Notes under the pieces: model-generated
Seen by the model: only the letters and a program-made list of their open reading frames with translations
Database searches by the model: none
Told to the model about the DNA's origin: nothing
From: Psychroflexus tropicus DSM 15496
GTDB lineage: Bacteria > Bacteroidota > Bacteroidia > Flavobacteriales > Flavobacteriaceae
NCBI RefSeq assembly: GCF_000378765.1
Contig: NZ_KB905348.1
Location: 1-50,594, forward strand
DNA: 50,594 nt
Direction of reading: 5' to 3'
Shown: in pieces, positions 36,060 through 46,062 of the stretch
Position numbering within the stretch: the stretch's first letter is position 1
How the letters are laid out: each line of letters begins with the position of its first letter
Made by a program: the position numbers and the translations under genes

Positions 36060-37001
36060 ATGAAGATACCTTACAAAACTAATCAATTCCCGGTCTTGCT
36101 CATCAAACTTTTAGGAGTAAGTCTTAGTGGAATCGCAATTTTTCTTGCCTTTCAGGAGATAAGTTCTGCTCAATGGAATCTTCTTTTTCAGTCCTCTCAG
36201 CTTATTAATTTCCTAATCCTTGGTATTGGACTCTCACTTCTGAATTGGTTTTTAGAAGCCTTAAAGTGGAAAACTTTGCTTTATGAACTGTTAACCGTCT
36301 CTTTCTTGGGAGCTTTTTCAGAAAGTCTGAAAGCTCACGCTATTAGTATTATTACTCCCAATAAAATAGGGGAGTTTGGAGCCAAAGCTAGTTTTTATCC
36401 CAAGTTATATAGGACCAAAATATTGAAAATGACACTTACAGGTCAACTTTACCAACTGCTTGCGACATGTTGTTTTGGTATTTTGGGTTTATGTTTTGTG
36501 TATATGGAACTGGAGTCGAATCTACAGCTAAGCATTGGGATGGTGCTTGGAGTTCTGCTCCTAATTTGGATCTTGATTGTTTTTTCAAATTTTGAAAAGG
36601 ATTGGAAGAATAAAATCAAAAATTATGTGATTTCACTTTCAAACCTATCTAAACCAAGAAACTCTCTGGTATTAGGCTATTCCTACTTAAGGTATCTGTG
36701 TTTTAGTCATCAGCTATATTTTTTTCTGTGGCTATTTCAACCTAATTTAAGTTACTTAGAAATCATGCCTGTAATTTTTTCGATTTACTTCATCAGTTCT
36801 TTTATTCCCACTTTTTTAATTTTGGATGCTGGTTTAAAAGCAGGATTAGGATTAATCCTTTTGGAAAACTTCCTTCCTCCAGAAGTTATAATTACCTCAA
36901 TGGCTATAATGTGGGTGTTCAATTTTGGGATACCAGCGATCATTGGAAATATTTTGCTTTTAAAACCAAAGCATAAACAAGCGAACCTACAACTTAACTG
37001 A
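36060..37001 (+). CDS. LPG-synthase-TM/flippase-like membrane protein
   Basis: The ATG at 36060 gives a 313-residue protein with about eight membrane helices. GEFGAKASFYP after ITPNKI (about 100) and the general helix pattern match the lysylphosphatidylglycerol synthase transmembrane (flippase-like) family. An upstream in-frame ATG (35985) lies inside ruvC and is unlikely. Its stop overlaps the downstream glycosyltransferase start by 1 nt (TGATG), so the two are coupled and probably act on the same lipid-linked sugar. Confidence 0.8.
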   Translation: MKIPYKTNQFPVLLIKLLGVSLSGIAIFLAFQEISSAQWNLLFQSSQLINFLILGIGLSLLNWFLEALKWKTLLYELLTVSFLGAFSESLKAHAISIITPNKIGEFGAKASFYPKLYRTKILKMTLTGQLYQLLATCCFGILGLCFVYMELESNLQLSIGMVLGVLLLIWILIVFSNFEKDWKNKIKNYVISLSNLSKPRNSLVLGYSYLRYLCFSHQLYFFLWLFQPNLSYLEIMPVIFSIYFISSFIPTFLILDAGLKAGLGLILLENFLPPEVIITSMAIMWVFNFGIPAIIGNILLLKPKHKQANLQLN

Positions 37002-38161
37002 TGCTCATGATAGTGGTATTCTACCTGGTTTTGGGGATGTATTTAAGTTGGATTGCTTGGCTAACTTTTGCACTGCCTCAACCAACTCAAAATCATCCAA
37101 TAAAATCCAGCGAAGCTAGAACCTCTTTCTCTGTTGTGATTCCTATGCGAAATGAGTCTGAGCACTTACCCGGACTTCTCAAATCTATTTCAGAATTGTC
37201 TTATCCAAATCATCTGTTTGAAGTGATTGTGGTGGATGATGATTCTCAAGATAATTCCTGGGCCACAGTTAGAAACTTTCAAGCTAGGCACCCTACAATT
37301 AAAACTTTTCTGTTATCAAACCTTCTTTTAAAAGGTGAAAAAGTGGGTCCGAAACCTAATTTATCGCCTAAGAAAAAAGCTATTCATAAAGCGATTTCAT
37401 TAGCCTCCTACGACTATATCATCACCACCGATGCTGATGTTTTTTTACCCAAACATTGGTTGAAATGTTATGATGTCAAGTTACAAGATGGTAAAGCAGA
37501 TTTGATAGCTGCTGGAGTAGTTGTTGCCCCTGGCCATAGCCTTTTATCTCAGTATCAACACTTAGACATGCTAGGGCTTCAGTTATTTGGCTATGGAAGT
37601 TTTGCAAGAGAACAATACGTAATCTGTAACGGTGCTAATCTGTGTTATAAAAAATCGACCTATTTAGAAGCTAATGTTCATGAAGGAAAAGAAAGCATTG
37701 CTAGCGGAGATGATGTTTTTACATTAGAAAAATTTAGACTCTTCAATTCTAAAATAGAATTTTTATATGACTCTCGTGCGGTAGTTTGGACTCAACCAGT
37801 TGCTTCTTTTCAGAGCTTGTGGCATCAGCGGGTGCGATGGGCCAAGAAATCTGCAGCCATGAAAAGTCTCTACTTAAAGTCTTGTGGTCTTTTAGTGGCG
37901 TTTATGCAGTTATCTCTTATTCTAGGTCTGTTTTTCGCCTTTTTTGATACTGTCTTTCTTACTTTCCTTATTAATGCTTTTGTACTAAAATTCCTTGTTG
38001 ACGCTTGGAGTCTGAGTAAAATTGCTAAGCTTCAAAATTTAGGATTTTGCTGGACTGATTTTTTTAAAGTTAGCCTTGTATACCCCTTTCTCACTTCTTT
38101 TTTTGCGTTTTCTAGTCTATTTGGAAAATTCGAGTGGAAAGGGCGCAAGTATACTAAGTAA
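37001..38161 (+). CDS. Membrane GT2 glycosyltransferase
   Basis: A 386-residue enzyme. One N-terminal helix (about 2-24), then SVVIPMRNESEHLPGLL, VIVVDDDSQD (about 82), the DxD-type TTDADVFLP (about 143) and HQRVRWAKKS (about 275, the QxxRW-like motif of processive GT2 enzymes), then two or three C-terminal helices. It should transfer a sugar from a nucleotide donor to a lipid or polymer at the inner membrane. It is translationally coupled to the flippase-like gene. Confidence 0.85.
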   Translation: MLMIVVFYLVLGMYLSWIAWLTFALPQPTQNHPIKSSEARTSFSVVIPMRNESEHLPGLLKSISELSYPNHLFEVIVVDDDSQDNSWATVRNFQARHPTIKTFLLSNLLLKGEKVGPKPNLSPKKKAIHKAISLASYDYIITTDADVFLPKHWLKCYDVKLQDGKADLIAAGVVVAPGHSLLSQYQHLDMLGLQLFGYGSFAREQYVICNGANLCYKKSTYLEANVHEGKESIASGDDVFTLEKFRLFNSKIEFLYDSRAVVWTQPVASFQSLWHQRVRWAKKSAAMKSLYLKSCGLLVAFMQLSLILGLFFAFFDTVFLTFLINAFVLKFLVDAWSLSKIAKLQNLGFCWTDFFKVSLVYPFLTSFFAFSSLFGKFEWKGRKYTK

Positions 38162-38635
38162 CTATTTTATTAGAATGGGGATTTGAGCATGAAGTGAAAC
38201 GGGTATACTTCGTTTTTGAGCGGGAAAAATTTCTGGTAATTCTGAAATAGCCTCTCTTAGCCAATTTTTTATCTCTGGATTCTTATCCCTAAGCTCGTCT
38301 TGAATTTTAAAACCGTCAATACGAGTATCACCATTTGAAGAAATAAACAGCTTTACAATCAAAGTATCTTTGGTTTGTACAGAAGTGATAAGTTCTACCT
38401 TCTCTAAACGATCTCGTATAGTTTTTTTGATCTGGTTTTCGAAGCAGCTTTTGCTTTCCTGTTTAGAGGTGATGATTCCACAGGTTGTAAAAGTGGGATA
38501 AAAGTCAACTTCATTCCAATTGATGGATTTGATTTCTTGTTCTAGAATCTCATTAGCAGATTGCTTTTTGAGATCAAAATCCTGACACGAAGCAAGTGTT
38601 ATGGTAAACAAAAGTATAGCTAGCCACCGATTCAT
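38162..38635 (-). CDS. Lipoprotein with TonB C-terminal-like domain
   Basis: Lipobox TLASCQDF (about residue 17). The last ~75 residues follow the TonB C-terminal pattern: a DTLIVKLFISSNGDTRIDGF strand pair, a helix, then LPEIFPAQKRSIPVSLHA and a final PILI strand. It has no transmembrane helix or Pro-rich spacer, so it is not a classical energy transducer. It is a small periplasmic lipoprotein of unknown role, convergent with the GT2 gene. Confidence 0.65.
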   Translation of the reverse strand: MNRWLAILLFTITLASCQDFDLKKQSANEILEQEIKSINWNEVDFYPTFTTCGIITSKQESKSCFENQIKKTIRDRLEKVELITSVQTKDTLIVKLFISSNGDTRIDGFKIQDELRDKNPEIKNWLREAISELPEIFPAQKRSIPVSLHAQIPILIK

Positions 38636-38657
38636 AGAGTAAATGTAATCAAATGCT

Positions 38658-39905
38658 TTATTTTGGAGCGTCTTTGTTTTTAGATTCTATCCATAGAGAC
38701 ATGTATTTTGTACTTTGTGTAGAATGATGCATTAAAATTTGACCTATAAAATTATGTTGCCGATGTTCCATTAGATGTTCTTCTAAACGATTCAGCCGTT
38801 TAAAGAAATTTGCGACGAAGACCCTGCGTTGAAAGCGCTTGTTGATTATGGTAAATCCGTTACGCTGAGCGATCTTCCAGCGCTTTGGCATTTTATAAAG
38901 AAAAATGGCTTGTTGAGCTATGTCTTCGGCGGTGTTCGCTATTTCTCCACACCAGGGTAAATCTCCGCACAAACCTTCTGCACCAATAGTTGTTGTAATC
39001 GATGGGGTGCCGGCTTGCATGGCATCTATGAATTTTCCTTTTAATCCAGCGCCGAAGCGAAGCGGCCCCAGTAAGACTTTTGACTTACTTATAGTTTCAA
39101 TGGCATCGTGCGCTTTTCCTTTTATGATAAACCCTTGTTCAATATTGTGAAGTTGCTCTACTTTCTGAGAGGTATAGGCACCATAAATGTGAAGCTCTGC
39201 GTCTGGAAGTTCTTTTTTTATTCTTGGCCAGATTTCTTCTTTAAGAAATAGAGTTTTGTCCCAGTTGGGCGCATGTAAAAAATTCCCTATACTCACAAAA
39301 TGCTCGCGTTCTTCAAAGTTGGGGAGACTTTTTATATCATCATCTTTCAGAGGTTTCAAGAGAAAGGGGAAGTATAACAAAAGGTTTTTTGATACTCTAA
39401 ACTGATCTGCCAGCAATTTCATTTCTGATTTTGAAATGATCAAACTTAAGTCGGAACGTAAAATAGAAGCGATTTCACGCTTTGCAATGTCAGAATAAAG
39501 GTAACTTTTTTTGAAACTTTGATTGTCTTTATAAGCCTGTTGTCTGGCTTTTCTAAGAAAATGAAGGTCTTCGGTGTCAAGTATTCTAATCGCATTAGGG
39601 CAATGTTCTGAAACTCGCCAACCAAACTGCTCTTCCATCATGAATCTATCAAAAAGGACATGCGTGGGTTGTTCTTCCTTAAGGAATTCATCAAATTCTG
39701 AATTGTTAACCTGAATCTGTTTTTGAGCAATACCTAAGTCTTCAAGATTTTCAGCATGTTCAGAAAATTTGGCAGGGGAAGCATATGTAATTTTAAATTT
39801 CTTCTTTAGAAATAAATCGATGAGCTGCATCATTCGACCTCCAGCCGCAGAGGACTTAGGTTCTGGCCAGACAAATCCAATAATAAGCAATTTATAGTTA
39901 CTCAT
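38658..39905 (-). CDS. GT4-type glycosyltransferase
   Basis: A GT-B fold enzyme: YKLLIIGFVWPEPKSSAAGG at the start, a C-terminal donor half with SIGNFLHAPNWD (about 218), HIYGAYT and RFGAGLKGKFIDAMQAGTPS (about 290-310) that binds the nucleotide sugar. The ATG at 39905 starts right at the first strand; an upstream ATG (39926) would add seven residues. The product is probably a surface or envelope polysaccharide, fitting the two sugar-related genes before it. The acceptor is unknown. Confidence 0.85.
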   Translation of the reverse strand: MSNYKLLIIGFVWPEPKSSAAGGRMMQLIDLFLKKKFKITYASPAKFSEHAENLEDLGIAQKQIQVNNSEFDEFLKEEQPTHVLFDRFMMEEQFGWRVSEHCPNAIRILDTEDLHFLRKARQQAYKDNQSFKKSYLYSDIAKREIASILRSDLSLIISKSEMKLLADQFRVSKNLLLYFPFLLKPLKDDDIKSLPNFEEREHFVSIGNFLHAPNWDKTLFLKEEIWPRIKKELPDAELHIYGAYTSQKVEQLHNIEQGFIIKGKAHDAIETISKSKVLLGPLRFGAGLKGKFIDAMQAGTPSITTTIGAEGLCGDLPWCGEIANTAEDIAQQAIFLYKMPKRWKIAQRNGFTIINKRFQRRVFVANFFKRLNRLEEHLMEHRQHNFIGQILMHHSTQSTKYMSLWIESKNKDAPK

Positions 39906-40007
39906 AAATTCAAGGTTTGGTTCCATGCGAAAATCGGTATTCTTTCTTTATTTAGCCCATCATTATGAAAATATTGCCTACGATGCTATGAGCTAAGAAG
40001 TAAAATT

Positions 40008-41984
40008 CTATAAAAAGAAGTTCCAGACCAGCCCGAAACGAATCGCAAAATCCCTGTAAGGTAACCTTGGGGCTGCAAAATTGGAATTACCTTGAAAAAT
40101 AGTTGTGAAATTTTCAAGTTTAAAGTAAATCCTTGCTTCTCTTATTTTGGCATTCACAAAAAAATCAGCGGTATAAAAACCGTCGAGTTCCTGGAAGTCT
40201 TGTACAGCAAATTCAGATAGAATAGGATCATAGGCCTTTGCCATAAAACTCGTGAAATAATTAAAAGTAAATCCTGTTTGTAGATATAAAGCTCTTCTAA
40301 ATAGGTAATTGTCATAAAAAAGAGAATGTCTGGTCACAAATTCTGGGACAGGAAAGACCGACTCTCCCTCTAGCACATTCTGGTACATCACCGTATTGGC
40401 AAGATTTAAATTTCCATATTTAAAATCTTTTTCAGCTTTAACCTTAAGATATCTAACTTGTAAGTTGGTTTGTAAAGGGGTAATTAGACTGTCTACCTCT
40501 GCACCCTCTGCTGTAGAAGTATATCCAAAATAGGCATGATTGTCAACCTGTGTAAGGGAAGCACTGGCTTTTCCATATTTTTTAGAGTTAGCCTCTATGT
40601 TTAAACGCTGAGTGTTAACGTTATCAAATTCTGGATTATACCAGTTGTAGTTTTCATAAGCACTTTGATTGAGGATCCAGTTAAAATTAGGGGCTGAAGA
40701 ACTTAAATCGACCTTAGCAGAAAACTGAAGTGAGTCTGAGACCCTAGTGCTGGCCGTTCCATGAATTTCATAACCACCGCTGTAATCGCCGGAGATATTA
40801 TAGAGTGCTCGACCTTCAAGTTTAAAGCCTTTATACGTTTTTTGATAGGTCCCGCCTAAACTGATGATATCTGTTTGCAGTCGATTAGGGATCGTCTGGT
40901 CATCAAAGATCACAATGGAATTATAACCGTAATTAATACTATTATGTTTAGCCAAAAACCCGATTCGGCCTAAATAGGCTTGGGAATAGGATAAGATCAT
41001 GGTATTAGCAACATTTTGGTACTCGACTTCATCTTCTAAATTTGTATTTTCAAAAGTAGAGCCGAAAAATTGAGGAGTGGACGTACCTTGAGTAAAAACA
41101 TATTCCTTATCTGTAACATCCAGGATGTGGTTTAATCGTATTTGTCCGTTTTGAGTAGAATCATTGCCAGGTCTTATATTGTAATATTGATTGGCATAAA
41201 AACGTTTCGCATCCAGTTTGTTCTCTGCGTCTACCAGTCTTACCTCTGCAGTGGCTCTGTTTTGAATTTCTTCAATCTCATTGATGTATTGCTGGTTGGA
41301 AAGATCGGTTAACCCACCATTTTCCTGGTTCAGAATATCCTGAGCGGCAAAGTGTGACCTGATGAAATAGCGATTGTTGTAGGTTCTGAAATTTAAACCA
41401 AGCCTCAGGTTTCCTGTACTGGTCAATTCACGCTGATAATTACCAAGTGACCTCAAGCCTTTGTAGGCAATGGATAGGTTGAGGTTGGGTTTTAGGTTGG
41501 TTGCAAAACTGGCATCCAGATTTTGTCCCTGCTCAAAAACAGTTCTAAAATAAAGCTCTGTGAGAGGTGTTGGGACTTCATAATAAGGAATATCTTTAAC
41601 TTCCAAATAATTAAAATGTTTAGCTCTGGCACCAAATCGAGGTAGAGCATTTAAATCGTCGAAGCTATATCCCATTTCAGTATATGGTCTACCCACGTTA
41701 GAGAAGGGTAAAAGCTCAAATGCATCTTTTCGTAAGTAATTAAAGGCGTAATCTTTTCTTATCGTCAACGTAGTATCCACATAAGTGGTATCATTTTCTA
41801 TGCTAATGATTTTATATTTGGAAATGTGTGGTTTTTCACGATCATCTTTAACTGATGTTGTTGTTTCTCCACGCTGATTATTCTGTCCTTCCTGGGGTTG
41901 CTTGCTTTCTTGTAGTCTTAGGTCTTGAGCCTGCATTAGTGAGGAGAATAGTAAAATAAAAAAGAGGTAACTTAAGAACTTCAT
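40008..41984 (-). CDS. Putative outer-membrane porin
   Basis: A 658-residue protein with a signal peptide (residues 1-19, ending MQAQD) and a long series of alternating strands ending in an aromatic (FAIRFGLVWNFFL), as in outer-membrane beta-barrels. The layout (polar linker of ~70 residues, then PRFGARAKHFNYLEV and many barrel strands) matches the Bacteroidota 'putative porin' family. No plug or TonB box is present, so it is not a TonB receptor. It is monocistronic. Confidence 0.85.
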   Translation of the reverse strand: MKFLSYLFFILLFSSLMQAQDLRLQESKQPQEGQNNQRGETTTSVKDDREKPHISKYKIISIENDTTYVDTTLTIRKDYAFNYLRKDAFELLPFSNVGRPYTEMGYSFDDLNALPRFGARAKHFNYLEVKDIPYYEVPTPLTELYFRTVFEQGQNLDASFATNLKPNLNLSIAYKGLRSLGNYQRELTSTGNLRLGLNFRTYNNRYFIRSHFAAQDILNQENGGLTDLSNQQYINEIEEIQNRATAEVRLVDAENKLDAKRFYANQYYNIRPGNDSTQNGQIRLNHILDVTDKEYVFTQGTSTPQFFGSTFENTNLEDEVEYQNVANTMILSYSQAYLGRIGFLAKHNSINYGYNSIVIFDDQTIPNRLQTDIISLGGTYQKTYKGFKLEGRALYNISGDYSGGYEIHGTASTRVSDSLQFSAKVDLSSSAPNFNWILNQSAYENYNWYNPEFDNVNTQRLNIEANSKKYGKASASLTQVDNHAYFGYTSTAEGAEVDSLITPLQTNLQVRYLKVKAEKDFKYGNLNLANTVMYQNVLEGESVFPVPEFVTRHSLFYDNYLFRRALYLQTGFTFNYFTSFMAKAYDPILSEFAVQDFQELDGFYTADFFVNAKIREARIYFKLENFTTIFQGNSNFAAPRLPYRDFAIRFGLVWNFFL

Positions 41985-42004
41985 TAGCGATTATAATACG
42001 TGGA

Positions 42005-42012
42005 CAAAAGTA
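42005..42012 (-). promoter_or_regulatory. -7 box of the porin gene
   Basis: The minus strand reads TACTTTTG, matching TAnnTTTG, 20 nt before the porin ATG (41984). It sits back to back with the rnhB promoter. Confidence 0.55.
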
Positions 42013-42035
42013 TCATTTTTAGTTTACAGATTTTA

Positions 42036-42043
42036 TATTTTTG
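42036..42043 (+). promoter_or_regulatory. -7 box of rnhB
   Basis: TATTTTTG matches TAnnTTTG, 9 nt before the ATG chosen at 42053. The leader would be nearly absent, which is seen in flavobacteria. Confidence 0.45.
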
Positions 42044-42052
42044 AATTCAATT

Positions 42053-42652
42053 ATGCTTCAACTTAATTTTCAAAATAAATATTTAGAATGCGGAACAGAC
42101 GAAGCCGGGCGTGGCTGCTTAGCTGGACCAGTAACTGCCGCTGCCGTCATTTTGCCAGCCGACTTTCATAATGACATACTCAATGATTCAAAACTTCTTA
42201 CTTCAAAAAAACGAGAACTTCTGGAAGTTATTTTAAAAAAAGAATCTTTAAGCTATGGGGTTTCACATGTAGAAATGGAAACCATCGATGAGATTAACAT
42301 CCTTAACGCTTCCATTTTGGCAATGCACCAATCTATAGATCAGCTCACCTCTAGACCAGAATTTATTTTGGTAGATGGAAATAAGTTTAAACCCTATCAG
42401 AATTTAAAACACGAGTGCATCGTTAAAGGAGACTCGAAGTTTTTGAGCATAGCCGCTGCTTCAATAATCGCCAAGACTGCCAGGGATGCATTTATGAAGA
42501 AGATAGACCAGGAGTATCCGATGTATGAATGGGCTAAGAATAAAGGTTATCCTACCAAAGCCCACCGTGCAGCCATCAGAAAGTACGGGGTTACCAAGTA
42601 CCACAGAAAAAGTTTTAGACTGCTTCCAAACCAATTGGAATTAAATCTATAA
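42053..42652 (+). CDS. rnhB: Ribonuclease HII
   Basis: [14 protein letters not shown] (about 14-27) supplies the catalytic Asp/Glu pair, FILVDGNKF (about 103) another Asp, and [20 protein letters not shown] (about 125) the last Asp. These are the DEDD residues of RNase H type 2. It removes ribonucleotides from DNA. The ATG at 42053 starts near the usual N-terminus; the earlier TTG (42041) overlaps the promoter. Confidence 0.9.
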   Translation: MLQLNFQNKYLECGTDEAGRGCLAGPVTAAAVILPADFHNDILNDSKLLTSKKRELLEVILKKESLSYGVSHVEMETIDEINILNASILAMHQSIDQLTSRPEFILVDGNKFKPYQNLKHECIVKGDSKFLSIAAASIIAKTARDAFMKKIDQEYPMYEWAKNKGYPTKAHRAAIRKYGVTKYHRKSFRLLPNQLELNL

Positions 42653-42690
42653 ACCCTAAGCTATTTCAGCTCAGTTTTATATTTTCAACT

Positions 42691-42698
42691 TAATTTTG
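42691..42698 (+). promoter_or_regulatory. -7 box of the propeller lipoprotein gene
   Basis: TAATTTTG matches TAnnTTTG, 21 nt before the ATG at 42720. No convincing -33 box was found. Confidence 0.55.
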
Positions 42699-42719
42699 TG
42701 TTTTTGAAATCCTCAATTT

Positions 42720-45173
42720 ATGCGTCAGTTTTTTATTCTTGTTTTTATATCCATAGGCTTGGTGTCTTGCCAATTTGAATCTGATTCTACTCAAGGAAAA
42801 CTTATCGATTTTATACCCTCTAAGTCGATTTTGGTTTTAGAAACTGAAGATTTATCTCATACATTAGAAGTCTTAAAAGGTTCAGATTTATTTAAAAATA
42901 ATGCTTCACTACCCATTATTGAAACCATTCGGGACAATTTCAAGTTCGTAAATTACTTTCAAAACGATGCAGAAGCCATTTTGACTGTTACCCCAATTGG
43001 AGAAAGAGAATTAGCCACCTCTTTAATTATTGAAGATAAGTTTTTAGAGCTGGATTCTATCCAACTCCAAAGACAAAAAAAAATCGACTATGCCGGGAAA
43101 GTTATAGCCGAGTTTCAGCTGGATCAGTCTACATTTTATTCTACACGTATAGAAAAGGTTCGTATAGCTTCAGAATCCAAGTTGATTATTGAAAACGTCA
43201 TTAGAGCTTACAATAACCAATTTAGGTTTGAAGACACCTTCTATAGAGCCCATAAAGCTGCCACTGGAGAAACTTCCTTATTTATTAATTTAAAGGAAGC
43301 TGACTATCTCTATAAAAATGAATTTAACGATTTAAACACCCGGTCTGTAAAAGATTTAGGAGAGTGGATGAGTTTAGACCTGGAATTTTCAGAGGGAAAC
43401 CTTCGATGGTCTGGAGCCATTTTAAGCTCGGACACCTCTCAAAAACTAAGATTATTTAAAGGAGTAGACGCAGCTGAGCTGAGACTACACGAAGTAACTC
43501 CATTGAACGCTACTGGTTTTTTAAGCTTATCGTTTTCAAATTTTGAAACCCTTCAAGACAACCGTGCAGAAGAAGATTTCAAGGCCAATTCTTCTTTTAA
43601 GTCAATCTTTAAGGATGCTAATGAAGTAGGAGTGATAGAATTAGAAAATGGGGCTTTGGTTTACGATATAGTAAGTTCTAAGGTAACTAATACTCTGGAT
43701 TCTTTATCCACTAAGACTTTAGCAGAAACCAAATTTAGAAATCAAACGATCTACAGCATTGATGCTGAAAATGTATTTGCGAATTTCTCTCCGCTTTTGT
43801 CCAATCATAAGTTTTCTGTGTTCACGGTTTATGACAGTCACTTTTTATTTGCCAAAGATGAGAAAGTATTAGAGGACCTTTTGGTCAACATCAATAATCG
43901 CTCTGTATTGAGTGAATCCTCAACTTTTGAAGCTGCCCTAAATAAAATGAGTGGTTCTGCACATATGACCTGGGGCGGACAGCTGCAGGCTATTCTGAAT
44001 CAATTGGAAAAATCTGCTGTACAAGATTTTGTGACTAATCTCAAAACCTTTAATACACAAGGCTACGGGTCACTTATCATGCAGGCCACTTATGAAGATG
44101 ATTTTGCATTTGTTAACGGGATTATTTCCAAAATAAAGCCGTCAGCCAATTCCAATGAAGCCATTGAGGTGAAAAGAATAAAGCTTGAAAATACCATAAC
44201 TTCAGACCCTTCATTCTTTATTAACTGGAGAACCCGACAAAAAGATATTGTGGTTCAGGATGAACAAAACCAGTTACACTTAATAGGAAAAGACGGAAAA
44301 ACCATCTGGAATCGAGCCTTGGACAGTCGAATTATTGGGGACATACTCACCTTTGATATTTATAGAAATACAAGATTACAGATGGCGTTCACCACACAGA
44401 GCAAATTATATGTCATCGATAAAAATGGTAAGGATGTTTCTCCTTTTCCTTTAGATTTCAATGATTTTATTACAGAAGGCTTAGCTATTTTCGACTATGA
44501 TAATAATGGGAAATATAGATTTGTCGTGGTTCAGAATGATGAAATTTTGATGTTTGACAAGGAGGGTAAGCTGGTTAAAGGGTTTGATTATAATTCAAAT
44601 GGGAATATCGAAAGAACACCTCAGCATATTCGCATCGGACGTAAAGATTATATATTGGTAGAAAATAAGAAAGGGCTTAACATTTTAAACCGAACAGGAA
44701 CCGTTCGGGTGAAGCCTAAGCAAAACGTCAAGCCTTCTGGAAACACCTGGGGGTTGAACAATAATAGCTTTGTGGGTACCAATTCAGATGGTGATTTGAT
44801 CGAAATTGCAGAAAATGGAATGGTTCAAACCACCGATTTAGAATTATCTCAAGATCATTACGTAAGCGTAAGCACAAAGCATGTGGTTACCTTTTCTGAA
44901 AACAGCCTAAGAGTAAATGGTCTGAGTAAAACCTTGGATTATGGTTTGTATCTCCCACCTCAAATTCATGAGCAGGCCAATCGAACTTACTTCAGTATTG
45001 TAGATCAACAAGCGAGTAAAGTATATCTTTTTGACGAGCAGGCAGAGTTAGTGCCAGGATTTCCAGTGTTTGGTAATTCCCAAATCGACTTAGATTTGAC
45101 TGTGCCTAATGAGATCAACTTTATCGTGAAGGGAGAAGACAACGGGGTGTTGATTTATAATAAAAAACTTTAG
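42720..45173 (+). CDS. Large lipoprotein with C-terminal beta-propeller-like region
   Basis: Lipobox GLVSCQFES (about residue 17). The first ~480 residues contain mixed helices and strands with no recognised motif; an FIPSKSILVLETEDL start and repeated VFANFSPLL-type strands recall large flavobacterial lipoproteins of unknown function. Residues about 490-817 contain repeated strands such as LIGKDGKTIWNRAL, YVIDKNGKDVSPF and MFDKEGKLVKGF, spaced ~40 residues, as in PQQ/WD-type propellers. The protein is envelope-facing and may bind a partner. It converges on lipB with a 4-nt overlap of stops. Confidence 0.7.
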   Translation: MRQFFILVFISIGLVSCQFESDSTQGKLIDFIPSKSILVLETEDLSHTLEVLKGSDLFKNNASLPIIETIRDNFKFVNYFQNDAEAILTVTPIGERELATSLIIEDKFLELDSIQLQRQKKIDYAGKVIAEFQLDQSTFYSTRIEKVRIASESKLIIENVIRAYNNQFRFEDTFYRAHKAATGETSLFINLKEADYLYKNEFNDLNTRSVKDLGEWMSLDLEFSEGNLRWSGAILSSDTSQKLRLFKGVDAAELRLHEVTPLNATGFLSLSFSNFETLQDNRAEEDFKANSSFKSIFKDANEVGVIELENGALVYDIVSSKVTNTLDSLSTKTLAETKFRNQTIYSIDAENVFANFSPLLSNHKFSVFTVYDSHFLFAKDEKVLEDLLVNINNRSVLSESSTFEAALNKMSGSAHMTWGGQLQAILNQLEKSAVQDFVTNLKTFNTQGYGSLIMQATYEDDFAFVNGIISKIKPSANSNEAIEVKRIKLENTITSDPSFFINWRTRQKDIVVQDEQNQLHLIGKDGKTIWNRALDSRIIGDILTFDIYRNTRLQMAFTTQSKLYVIDKNGKDVSPFPLDFNDFITEGLAIFDYDNNGKYRFVVVQNDEILMFDKEGKLVKGFDYNSNGNIERTPQHIRIGRKDYILVENKKGLNILNRTGTVRVKPKQNVKPSGNTWGLNNNSFVGTNSDGDLIEIAENGMVQTTDLELSQDHYVSVSTKHVVTFSENSLRVNGLSKTLDYGLYLPPQIHEQANRTYFSIVDQQASKVYLFDEQAELVPGFPVFGNSQIDLDLTVPNEINFIVKGEDNGVLIYNKKL

Positions 45174-45874
45174 GATTCCGTCAACTTGGCTTCAAATAAT
45201 TCGGAGAAATGATATTTGAGTTTCTGCTTGACTTCCTCCACGGGAATTTCTTTTTTGCCCAATTCTACATTGAGAGAAGTCACAGCTTTATCCTTAATTC
45301 CGCAAGGAACAATGTTGTCGAAATAGCCTAAGTCTGCGTTGACATTCAAAGCGAAGCCATGCATGGTGACCCAGCGGGATGCTCTTACGCCCATCGCACA
45401 GATTTTTCTGGCAAACGGCGTGCCTACATCCAGCCAAACTCCGGTTTCGCCCTCACTACGCTCGGCTTTGAGTCCGTATTCATCTAAGGTAAGAATGACC
45501 ATTTCCTCCAAAAAACGAAGGTATTTATGAATATCGGTAAAGAAGTTTTCGAGATCTAAAATCGGGTAGCCAACAATTTGTCCCGGGCCATGATAAGTAA
45601 TATCGCCACCACGATTAATCTTGTAGAAGGTGGCGCCTTTCTCGGCCAGTTGTTTTTCGTCCAGTAATAGGTTAGCCAGGTCACCGCTTTTCCCTAAGGT
45701 ATAGACATGGGGGTGTTCTACAAAAATCAGATGATTTTCAGTAGGTAAATCGGTAGATTCCCTGCGGTTCTGTACTTTGATGTTGAGCACTTTTTGAAAT
45801 AATTCTTCCTGAAAATCCCAGGTATCCTTATAATCGCGTTGTCCCAGCTCCAGGACTTTGATGGCTTTATTCAT
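45170..45874 (-). CDS. lipB: Lipoyl(octanoyl) transferase LipB
   Basis: GGDITYHGPGQIVGYPILDL (about 84-103) and KICAMGVRASRW (about 153) contain the family signatures; the catalytic Lys is in the latter and the Cys in the IVPCGIKDKAV stretch (about 188). LipB moves octanoyl groups from acyl carrier protein to lipoate-dependent enzymes. It should be essential for the pyruvate dehydrogenase complex unless lipoate is scavenged. A strong -7 box precedes it. Confidence 0.95.
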   Translation of the reverse strand: MNKAIKVLELGQRDYKDTWDFQEELFQKVLNIKVQNRRESTDLPTENHLIFVEHPHVYTLGKSGDLANLLLDEKQLAEKGATFYKINRGGDITYHGPGQIVGYPILDLENFFTDIHKYLRFLEEMVILTLDEYGLKAERSEGETGVWLDVGTPFARKICAMGVRASRWVTMHGFALNVNADLGYFDNIVPCGIKDKAVTSLNVELGKKEIPVEEVKQKLKYHFSELFEAKLTES

Positions 45875-45891
45875 AACATTTTATTCTGATG

Positions 45892-45899
45892 CAAAGGTA
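45892..45899 (-). promoter_or_regulatory. -7 box of lipB
   Basis: The minus strand reads TACCTTTG(C), the strongest form of the Bacteroidota -7 box, 17 nt before the lipB ATG. Confidence 0.65.
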
Positions 45900-46062
45900 G
45901 GGGTTATCCATTAGATCCCGATTTTAATTTGCATTTCCCCTCTTTTCCTTAACAGTTTGAGGATTGGATTAACTTATGAACATATGGAAGCTACTCTTTA
46001 TAACCTTTCATGTAAATTCTGGATTTAAACATAAACAACTAAAATTTAACATATTATAGTGG

